NCBI GenBank assembly: GCA_032906705.1
Contig: JAJTZC010000015.1
Coordinates: 1-30,177 of the forward strand
Source of the DNA: DASPPF01 sp032906705
Lineage (GTDB): Archaea; Thermoproteota; Nitrososphaeria; Nitrososphaerales; Gagatemarchaeaceae
Direction: 5' to 3'
DNA length: 30,177 bases
Positions 7,036 through 13,583 of this stretch are shown piece by piece. Numbering within the stretch: position 1 is the first letter of the stretch; the number at the start of each line of letters is the position of its first letter. The notes under the pieces are model-generated. The model was given only the letters and a program-made list of their open reading frames with translations, searched no databases and had not been told where the DNA came from. The translations under genes and the position numbers were made by a program.

Positions 7036-9075
7036 ATGGAGGGCGATACGACAGGCGAGTTGAAGCTCTCGCAGGAAGAGCGACTAACTCTGAGAGCGGT
7101 ATGCGACGCGATCTTCCCTGATGTGGGCGGCAAATCAGAGTTTTACCGAAGGAAAGCCTCCGACCTCTCAGTCGACTCGGCCCTGGCCGAGAGCGTGGAG
7201 TCCGCCCTTCAGCCGGGCAGTGCCGAGGACTTCCGTCGCATCCTGAGGGTGTTCGACAGCCGGTTTTACAATCTGGTCCTAGCTTCGTCGCCATCCAGAT
7301 TCTCGCAATTGGACGACACCGGAAGGCAGCGGTACCTCTCAAGGTGGCGTGACAGCCCCCTCCCTCTGAAGCGGACCGCCTTCCAAGCGCTGAAGAGGCT
7401 CGCTTGCTTTCTCGCCTACACAGTCACAGACGAGAACGGCATGAACCCGAACTGGAGCGAGATAGGCTACCCAGGCCCCGGGAGCTCCCCCGCAGTCCCC
7501 ATGCCCAACGATCTCAGGATAGCGCCGCTCAAGCTGGAGTCAGACTCTAGGCTTGAGTGCGACGTCTGCGTTGTGGGTTCGGGCGCTGGGGGGAGTGTGA
7601 TTGCAGCGATGCTCAGCGAGGCGGGCTTCAGGGTCCTGGTCGTGGAGCAGGGGCCGTACGAGACATCCGAGACCTTCAAGAGGAGCGAGCTCCCGATGAT
7701 GCAGAAGCTCTTCCAGCAGAGCGGGACCGCTGCCACTAAGGACCTCTCTTTCGTTCTTCTCGCAGGGCGCGGCGCGGGTGGCGGGACCACGGTCAACTGG
7801 AGCACCTGCCTCAGACCACCCACCAGGATCCTCAAGGAGTGGGAGGCCGACTTTGGAATCGATGGCGTTGCAGGCTTGAAGTTCGAGCCCTACCTGAACC
7901 GGGTCTGGTCGGCTCTGAAGGTCAACAAGCAAGAGAGCCAGAGGAACGGCAACAACCAGGCGCTCTGGGACGGCTGCGTCTCGCTCGGCTACAAGGAAGG
8001 AACGGACTTTGAGGTCATACAGCGCAACGCTGTGGGATGCAACGAGAGATGTGACTACTGCACCTACGGCTGCACCTACTCTTGCAAGCAGTCGACGACA
8101 TTGAACTATCTACCGTCGGCCAGCAGCAAGGGAGCCCGGTTCCTCTTCGACACCAAGGTCGACAGGGTCGTCGTCCGAGACGGTGCGGCCACGGGGGTTG
8201 TGGGGACGACCAGGTTCGGAGACAAGAACTTGACGGTCGAGGTAAAAGCCAAGGCCGTAGCGGTAGCGTGCGGCGCGGTCGAGACTCCTGCGCTTCTTCT
8301 CAGGTCCGGAGTAAAGGACAGGAACCTGGGGCGATTCCTCAGGCTTGACCCCACCGTTGCAGTGGGGGGCGTCTTCGAAAGGACGATTTCTCCCTGGGCC
8401 GGCCCGCCACAGACAGTTGCAGTCTGGAAGTTCATCGACCTAGACGGGACGTACCACGGTTTCTGGGTCGAGGCGGCGCCAGCGCATCCGGGGCTGTTCG
8501 CTCTCTCCATACCTTGGGTTGACGGGAAGCAGCACAAGGATTTCATGCGGCAGTACTATTCGCGCTCGACTGCCTCAATCATCCTCCTCAGGGAGCGGTC
8601 GTCTGGGTCGGTTTCCGTGGATAGGTCGGGCTTCCCTCTCGTCTCGTATCAATTGGAACAAAGCGACAGGTCAACCCTCGTACGCGGGATGGAGGAAACC
8701 GCGAGGATACTCGCGGCGGCTGGGGCCGTCCGCATTTGGACTACCCACAATACGCCCGTGTTCGTGGGAGCCGGAACAAAACCGCTGGGAACATCGGACT
8801 TGGACAGCTTCGCTGAGATGGTAAGGTCGGCAGGCATCCATTACAATAGGATGATGTTGTTCAGCGCGCACCTAATGGGGTCGTGCAGGATGAGCGCTGA
8901 CCCGACTTTAGGTCCAACTGCTCCAACTGGTGAGTTGCACGAAGTGGGGAAACTCTTCATCGGCGACGCGTCAGTCTTCCCAACCACCCCTGCAGTGAAC
9001 CCAATGGTCACAATAATGGCAATGGCGATGCGGACCTCAGAATCCATAATAACGGCTCTCAAAGAGCGACAATAA
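7036..9075 (+). CDS. GMC-family FAD oxidoreductase fused to a gluconate-2-dehydrogenase subunit-3-like domain
   Basis: This is a 679-aa protein. Residues 10-130 resemble the small subunit of gluconate 2-dehydrogenase (LTLRAVCDAIFPD). An FAD-binding Rossmann motif VVGSGAGGS follows at 179-187. The C-terminal GMC domain has HLMGSCRM and the closing pattern GDASVFPTTPAVNPMVTIMA. The same architecture occurs in long-chain alcohol oxidases. Five cysteines (335, 339, 342, 346, 350) cluster in the middle and could hold an Fe-S centre, as in some GMC dehydrogenases that pass electrons to a respiratory acceptor; this is inference. No signal peptide is visible, so it is probably cytoplasmic. The substrate is probably an alcohol or sugar. 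Confidence 0.87.
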   Translation: MEGDTTGELKLSQEERLTLRAVCDAIFPDVGGKSEFYRRKASDLSVDSALAESVESALQPGSAEDFRRILRVFDSRFYNLVLASSPSRFSQLDDTGRQRYLSRWRDSPLPLKRTAFQALKRLACFLAYTVTDENGMNPNWSEIGYPGPGSSPAVPMPNDLRIAPLKLESDSRLECDVCVVGSGAGGSVIAAMLSEAGFRVLVVEQGPYETSETFKRSELPMMQKLFQQSGTAATKDLSFVLLAGRGAGGGTTVNWSTCLRPPTRILKEWEADFGIDGVAGLKFEPYLNRVWSALKVNKQESQRNGNNQALWDGCVSLGYKEGTDFEVIQRNAVGCNERCDYCTYGCTYSCKQSTTLNYLPSASSKGARFLFDTKVDRVVVRDGAATGVVGTTRFGDKNLTVEVKAKAVAVACGAVETPALLLRSGVKDRNLGRFLRLDPTVAVGGVFERTISPWAGPPQTVAVWKFIDLDGTYHGFWVEAAPAHPGLFALSIPWVDGKQHKDFMRQYYSRSTASIILLRERSSGSVSVDRSGFPLVSYQLEQSDRSTLVRGMEETARILAAAGAVRIWTTHNTPVFVGAGTKPLGTSDLDSFAEMVRSAGIHYNRMMLFSAHLMGSCRMSADPTLGPTAPTGELHEVGKLFIGDASVFPTTPAVNPMVTIMAMAMRTSESIITALKERQ

Positions 9076-9083
9076 GACGTCGT

Positions 9084-9446
9084 TTGTCTCCGAACGAAAC
9101 CAAAGCGCTCCCTTACTACATCGTCGGCCTTCCTGACGAGCCCCTAGAAGCCAGCGAGGCCCAGATGAAGTTCGAGAGGCTATCACTAGAGCTGCTGAAG
9201 GCCTTCCCCTTCATCGAGGAGATAAGAGCCGTAGTGAAGTCCAAGAAGCCAGGGAAGACGCACACGCGATACGAGGTTGCGGTGGAGGTTTACACGCCCC
9301 GAGACAGGCACGCCTTCTCGGAGACCGGGTACAACCTGGTCTCGGTCTTCGATGCCATGGGACCGAAAATGAAAAGGCTGCTCGGGTCGAAGCAGGCGCG
9401 CGTGACAAGCACCCACGGCGAGTCGCTGCGCAAGCGGAGCGACTGA
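9084..9446 (+). CDS. S30AE/HPF-like small protein (possible ribosome-associated factor)
   Basis: This 120-aa protein starts at TTG 9084, 8 nt after the GMC stop. The order is a helix, then the strand EEIRAVVKSKK, then RYEVAVEVYTPRD, then a helix NLVSVFDAMGPKMKRLLG. That resembles the beta-alpha-beta-beta-beta-alpha fold of S30AE/HPF proteins, which bind ribosomes during dormancy. Similarity is by pattern only and the assignment is tentative. A strongly basic C-terminus (SLRKRSD) suits RNA binding. Confidence 0.5.
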   Translation: MSPNETKALPYYIVGLPDEPLEASEAQMKFERLSLELLKAFPFIEEIRAVVKSKKPGKTHTRYEVAVEVYTPRDRHAFSETGYNLVSVFDAMGPKMKRLLGSKQARVTSTHGESLRKRSD

Positions 9447-9547
9447 GTCGAGGAAGGGAGCCGAGACTGGCTAACCAGGGACCGCAGCCGAAATCGATCA
9501 CGGGAAAGACGATTCAGGTACTCGTCATCTTCTCGACGCTTCTCGGA

Positions 9548-9850
9548 GTGCTGTTCCTGATTCAAGTGTACACGGTCCTTCCGCCGGAAGCATTGGCTTT
9601 CGTCGCTGCTGGCTGGATCTTCTTCGCGGTCGACAGTTTGCTGACCTTCACCAAGCCGAAGGCATCATACTACCTTGCTTTCGTCTTGGCCGGCCTAGCT
9701 CTCGGCTCTTCCCTTCCGCAGACTGCTCATTACGCTTTCATAGCCAGTGGTCAACTGCTCCCCTCTACAACCTTTATTCTGGGTTCGGTCGCGCAAGTAT
9801 TGCTCGTCGTCCTCGTCCCATATCATTTCTTGCGTGCGCGCAGAAGGTAA
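9548..9850 (+). CDS. Small four-helix membrane protein, start uncertain
   Basis: The frame has hydrophobic spans at VLVIFSTLLGVLFLIQVYTVL, ALAFVAAGWIFFAVDSLLTF, YYLAFVLAGLALGSSL and FILGSVAQVLLVVLVPYHFL, with a basic tail RARRR. GTG at 9548 is the first standard start codon, but it would cut the first span in half. The frame stays open upstream with a typical hydrophilic lead-in. A CTG at 9467, preceded by a purine-rich AGGAAGGGAG (9451-9460), would give a complete 127-aa protein. The family is unknown. It follows the S30AE-like gene and probably belongs to the same transcript. Confidence 0.6.
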   Translation: MLFLIQVYTVLPPEALAFVAAGWIFFAVDSLLTFTKPKASYYLAFVLAGLALGSSLPQTAHYAFIASGQLLPSTTFILGSVAQVLLVVLVPYHFLRARRR

Positions 9851-9914
9851 GACCAACTTGGCTTGGTGCAAGGTCAGCAGCCTGACTTCGGCCGTTGCGG
9901 TCAGCTTGCGGGGG

Positions 9915-10082
9915 ATGAATTATCCTGTCGAGAAGTCCAAGATAATCGCCTCCACCGATGGAAAGACGGTCGAGGGTTGGGAATTAGGATTCTTCCTTCG
10001 GCAGGCGCTTGTTCACAAGCGCTATCGCGACCTTAGGTCCGTCATGACCGACCTGGAAGACTGGCTGGAAAGGCAGGGCTAG
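9915..10082 (+). CDS. Small conserved-looking hypothetical protein (55 aa)
   Basis: ATG at 9915 follows GCGGGGG, a G-rich possible ribosome-binding site. The frame extends further upstream, but that part reads as low-quality protein because it is antiphase to the membrane gene, so the short form is preferred. The sequence begins MNYPVEKSKIIAST, contains KTVEGWELGFFLRQAL and ends in an amphipathic helix (RYRDLRSVMTDLEDWLERQG). It resembles small DUF2795/DUF5789-like archaeal proteins in general pattern only. Its stop overlaps the stop of the convergent ATP-grasp gene on a CTAG palindrome (10079-10082). Confidence 0.55.
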   Translation: MNYPVEKSKIIASTDGKTVEGWELGFFLRQALVHKRYRDLRSVMTDLEDWLERQG

Positions 10083-12400
10083 AGATAACCCCAACTCAGA
10101 AGCATGTCGCTGTCATGTGTCCAGCGCTGCCCGATGTCGCTGCGGTAGAACATGTTGGGAATCATCACGTTCCTAACGTTCTGATATGCTTCTTTGATGG
10201 CATCGGCCATGGTCGCGCCGGAGCCGGTCACCACGAGCGCGTATCCCGACCTCCCTGCGATGTGCCAATCACCCTCCTCGAGCTTCACTTCGCCTATGTG
10301 CAGGCCCTCCCGTGACTGCCTCCTGAAGAGGATGGAGGCGCCCTCGGAATACTTCCTGAACGCCTTCTCGTCCTCGAAGGGCCATGGGGGGATGGTGACG
10401 ACCACTCCCACTTGGTATCCCTTTTTCGTCCTGAGCTGCGCATCTTTCCCATGCGCAAGGTCCGACAGGAAGGTTCCCCACTCGCTCGTGATTCCCTCCA
10501 TCTGGATGCTTATGGTGGGGTAGCCGAACCTCGAGGTCCATTCTAGTGGCCAGATTCCCCTGCTGTTCGCAATGCAGTTGATGTCGATGTATCCCACGTA
10601 ACCGCTGGCCGCCAGCTTCTCCTTGGTCTTCAGCAGGGTGCTCTCAAAGACCGGGTTGGTCTTGGTCCAGTATATGCTGGTGTTGCCGCACCAGTATGGT
10701 TTGCCGTTTCTCCTGACGTACATGACATGATTCTTCACGGTCGCGCAATAAACAACCCCTCGGTAGTCGACGACCTGAATGTCTCTGCGGTCTATCCACG
10801 AGTTCAGTTTCCTGACTCGCTCAATCACCTCAAACTGGATTCTCGAGGCGTTCGCGTAGTGGTTCACGATCCATCTTCTGCCCTTGCGACGCCTGCTCTT
10901 CACAATGCCGAGCCTCCCCGCCTTTAGCAGGAGTTCCTGAATGTCGTCTGCCAACTTTCGGGATGAAGTGTAGAAGATTCTGAAACCGCTCCTCATCAAG
11001 GTTCCATCTCCGAGCCTGAACCAGTCCAGAAATATCGAGATTTGCCGTGAGCTTAACTGTTTGATGAAATCTGGTACATACTTTTCGCGTGCGGTTCCGA
11101 ATTTTGCAAGAAAGGAACCGAGCTGCTTGTTATAACATGCGTACTGATTCCCGTGAAGAGCAAACTTGAACGGGAACTGCGACAACAGTTCTTCAATCTC
11201 CGCGGCCTTGCGTCCCTCCTTTTGGGAGATGCCCACCACGAAACTGCCGCTCTTGTCGGAAGCGTAACCATCGGCAAGCCAGATTCCGAAGAAAGCCAAC
11301 CACAGGTCCATCGGGATTGCCAACGACCCTGTTTCCTGGAATACTACTTGTCGGCCCTCGTAGTGGCCAAGCTCGACGGATGGTAGAACAAGGTTCTCGA
11401 GCTCTATGCCAACCCACCGGCCGGTCCTCATAATCAGGGATTGGCTCTCGAGGTCCTTGGCCTTCACTAACTCGAATCTGTCTCTCTTCTTCTTGGCGTC
11501 CTGCTGGGATTCCACATACATGTTATGGTCAGGCGTAACCATTATGTCAAGAGCCCTGTTTCTTATTGAAACCAGCTTCCTGTGATGTCGGAACGAGACA
11601 ATTGCTGATGGGTGTTGGTATTCGATCATATGCGTTGAAGGGTTAAGCGTGCAGATCTTGTCTGACGGAATAACGTCCTTGAAGAGCTTCCACCCGCTAG
11701 TCGTCAGGACCTCCGTCTTGTCGTCGTAGCATCCCATCTCGCCCGTACTTGGCCCCAGCTCGTTCGGGAAGAGCCTCTTGTGCTCGAAATTGACGTTTAT
11801 GGGAAGGACAAAATCCTTCCCGTTGAAGAATGCCCCCACCGCGATCTCGACTCCCTCCGCGTACTTCTGGATCAAGAACTCCTTGATCTTCTTGGACCAG
11901 TTCGCCTTGTAGTGTTCCAGTACCTGGATTACGTCCTTTCCATCCTCATCCTGCCCTATGAAGAGCAGTTCCTTCTCGTTCTGCGCCTTGCCGCTCGGTT
12001 TGATCACGTACCTGTCGGGATTCGCTTTCACAAACGCAACGGCCTTGTCGAACGAATCGAAGTTCCAGCTCGGAAGGATGCCGACCCCCGCTGCCTTCAG
12101 CTCCACCTGCCCGAACTCTCTGTCGAGCTCCAATTTGTCGGTGTAGACTGAGCCGCCCACGACGTGCTTGCCCTCTGCTCTGAGCTGCTCCGCTTTCGGT
12201 CCGAAGTCGATGTCGTCCATGATGATCACGTCAGCCCAATCTTTGAACGGCTCCCACTCTTCGACCTTCTCGAAGAATCCGTCCCCGACGTCCTTCTCCG
12301 CCTGGTCGTGGCAATAGAACTTGACATCGTGTCCCTCCTTCTTCAGCTGCCACGCGAGGTCGGCTGACAGAGCCTCGTAGGTGACGAACAGGAACTTCAT
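10079..12400 (-). CDS. PurD-like ATP-grasp enzyme containing an intein
   Basis: The precursor is 773 aa; after removal of the 350-aa intein the enzyme is 423 aa. The host part resembles archaeal proteins annotated as phosphoribosylamine-glycine ligase (ATP-grasp): RYVIKPSGKA, EGVEIAVGAFFNGKDF, PINVNFEHKRLFP and GYIDINCI...PLEWTSRFGYP. The N-terminus lacks the GxGGREHA motif of true PurD, so a different ligase substrate is possible. The intein sits in GPSTGEMG|T, equivalent to the PurD motif GPNTGGMG in the nucleotide/metal site, so splicing must precede activity. ATG at 12400 is chosen because a TATA box lies at 12426-12432; a frame extension to 12442 would overlap the promoter. Confidence 0.85.
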   Translation of the reverse strand: MKFLFVTYEALSADLAWQLKKEGHDVKFYCHDQAEKDVGDGFFEKVEEWEPFKDWADVIIMDDIDFGPKAEQLRAEGKHVVGGSVYTDKLELDREFGQVELKAAGVGILPSWNFDSFDKAVAFVKANPDRYVIKPSGKAQNEKELLFIGQDEDGKDVIQVLEHYKANWSKKIKEFLIQKYAEGVEIAVGAFFNGKDFVLPINVNFEHKRLFPNELGPSTGEMGCYDDKTEVLTTSGWKLFKDVIPSDKICTLNPSTHMIEYQHPSAIVSFRHHRKLVSIRNRALDIMVTPDHNMYVESQQDAKKKRDRFELVKAKDLESQSLIMRTGRWVGIELENLVLPSVELGHYEGRQVVFQETGSLAIPMDLWLAFFGIWLADGYASDKSGSFVVGISQKEGRKAAEIEELLSQFPFKFALHGNQYACYNKQLGSFLAKFGTAREKYVPDFIKQLSSRQISIFLDWFRLGDGTLMRSGFRIFYTSSRKLADDIQELLLKAGRLGIVKSRRRKGRRWIVNHYANASRIQFEVIERVRKLNSWIDRRDIQVVDYRGVVYCATVKNHVMYVRRNGKPYWCGNTSIYWTKTNPVFESTLLKTKEKLAASGYVGYIDINCIANSRGIWPLEWTSRFGYPTISIQMEGITSEWGTFLSDLAHGKDAQLRTKKGYQVGVVVTIPPWPFEDEKAFRKYSEGASILFRRQSREGLHIGEVKLEEGDWHIAGRSGYALVVTGSGATMADAIKEAYQNVRNVMIPNMFYRSDIGQRWTHDSDMLLSWGYL
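10682..11731 (-). mobile_element. Intein with LAGLIDADG homing endonuclease
   Basis: This is an in-frame 350-residue insertion, Cys224 to Asn573 of the precursor. The N-terminal block begins CYDDKTEVLTTSGWK (Cys1). Block B has TPDHNMYV (TxxH). Two dodecapeptide motifs, LAFFGIWLADGYA and FLDWFRLGDGT, mark a LAGLIDADG endonuclease. The C-terminus reads VVYCATVKNHVMYV then GKPYWCGN, with Asn as last residue and Thr as the first residue of the C-extein. The penultimate residue is Gly, not the usual His; this occurs in a subset of archaeal inteins. All splicing residues and both catalytic Asp positions are present, so it looks active for splicing and possibly for homing. Confidence 0.93.
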
Positions 12401-12425
12401 CTGGGATTTCAGCGGTTGCCACTCG

Positions 12426-12432
12426 TTAAAAA
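12426..12432 (-). promoter_or_regulatory. TATA box of the PurD-like gene
   Basis: The minus strand reads TTTTTAA, 26-32 nt upstream of ATG 12400. This supports a leaderless start there and argues against the longer frame. Confidence 0.55.
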
Positions 12433-12624
12433 TGATTCGCAATCTTCGGTCCTACAGCTCTGGACGTCGCGACGGCCTCCTTTTGGTTGCCTCGTTCACT
12501 GTTGCTGGACGTCGACATGACCACCAGCAGCGAGCGCGAGAAATTTCCTCAGCGAGGAAGGACAGCAGGGTCCGTCGTCGACGCAATGGAAGCGCAATCG
12601 GGAACGGTTATTCCTGAGATGTTC

Positions 12625-12634
12625 GCTTAATTAT
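12625..12634 (+). promoter_or_regulatory. TATA box of the cofE-like gene
   Basis: GCTTAATTAT is centred about 26 nt before the TTG start at 12656. The remaining roughly 190 nt between this divergent promoter and that of the PurD-like gene contain only a 10-bp direct repeat CTGGACGTCG (12460-12469 and 12505-12514) and no convincing gene. Confidence 0.55.
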
Positions 12635-12655
12635 GACGACGTTGAACAGGTAACG

Positions 12656-13432
12656 TTGATCACATTCACGCCCTACAAGACGATGAGGCGCAACTCAGCG
12701 TTCGACTTGGTCGCTCTCCTGGACGACCTCGTCGGCGATGAGCTGCGCGATGGAGACGTGCTGGTGGTCTCGAGCAAGTTCCTGGCCATATCAGAGGGAA
12801 GAATCGTGTCCTTGAGTTCAGTGAAGCCCACCGACGAGGCGAGGGAACTCTCCAGGAAGTACGACATTGTGCCTGAACTGTGCCAGCTGATAATCCAAGA
12901 GAGCGATTCCATCATAGGGGGGATTCCGGGGTTCGTGCTGACCCTCTGGAACGGTCTGCTGACCCCCAACGCGGGAATCGACAAGTCCAACATCGAGCAC
13001 GGCAGGGTTGTTCTCTACCCCCAGGATTCGAAGCGGTCGGCCGCTCGGATTGTTGAGGCCCTGAAGTCGCGCAGGGGCGTTCGCGTAGGGGTGGTTGTCT
13101 CAGACAGCAGACTGATGCCGACCAGAATGGGTACCGTCGGCGTGGCGCTGGCGGCGGTCGGCATCCAGGCGATCAGAGACCTGCGCGGTCACCCAGACCT
13201 ATTCGGGACCCCCCTGAAGGTCACGCGGCAGGCAATCGCAGATGACATTTGCACGGGGGCGCAGCTGGTGATGGGAGAGGCCGACGAGGCCACTCCAGTA
13301 GTCCTCGTCCGGGGGCTGGTGACGACTCCCGGGGAAGGGGTCAGCCTCGGCCCAGCAGACTTCTCCATACCCATGGGGCAGTGCGTGTACATGAGGAGCT
13401 TGGGCTACGCCGAGCCGGAAAAGGCGAGCTAA
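12656..13432 (+). CDS. cofE: Coenzyme F420-0:L-glutamate ligase family protein (CofE)
   Basis: This 258-aa protein matches the CofE/FbiB family, which adds the glutamate tail to coenzyme F420. Visible signatures are DVLVVSSKFLAISEG near the N-terminus, TPNAGIDKSN, VVVSDSRLMP, a Gly/Ala-rich VGVALAAVGIQ, DLRGHPDLFG and a C-terminal VTRQAIADD...AQLVMGEADE. The stretch SDSRLMPTRMGTVG replaces the SDTFGRPWR-type sequence of canonical CofE, so this may be a variant subfamily acting on a related substrate. The TTG start is supported by a TATA box 26 nt upstream (leaderless). It stands alone, with no other F420 gene in the window. Confidence 0.82.
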   Translation: MITFTPYKTMRRNSAFDLVALLDDLVGDELRDGDVLVVSSKFLAISEGRIVSLSSVKPTDEARELSRKYDIVPELCQLIIQESDSIIGGIPGFVLTLWNGLLTPNAGIDKSNIEHGRVVLYPQDSKRSAARIVEALKSRRGVRVGVVVSDSRLMPTRMGTVGVALAAVGIQAIRDLRGHPDLFGTPLKVTRQAIADDICTGAQLVMGEADEATPVVLVRGLVTTPGEGVSLGPADFSIPMGQCVYMRSLGYAEPEKAS

Positions 13433-13441
13433 AAGCCGAGA

Positions 13442-13482
13442 CATGCCGGCATGCTGGTATTCGCGCAGTCGGAGGCTCCGAC
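13442..13482. terminator. Two short inverted repeats downstream of cofE
   Basis: CATGCCGGCATG (13442-13453) is a perfect 12-bp palindrome. GTCGGAG-G-CTCCGAC (13468-13482) is a 7-bp inverted repeat. Both lie in the 150-nt gap between the convergent cofE and surface-protein genes. They may mark transcript ends, but no T-tract follows. Confidence 0.3.
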
Positions 13483-13583
13483 CCACGTCCGGGGATGCGA
13501 CTCGGTTCACATGATTGTTCGAAACGGAGACGCTGCGCCCACCACCACGACATCGATGCAAGAATGAAGCGGGCCCGGAGGGG

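Noticed and set aside
10682..11731. Free-standing homing endonuclease or group I intron
   Set aside because: The insertion is in frame with the host protein on both sides and has intein splicing blocks.
12381..12617. A 78-codon plus-strand frame between the PurD-like and cofE genes
   Set aside because: Arg-rich random-looking protein overlapping the PurD-like promoter; no start signal.
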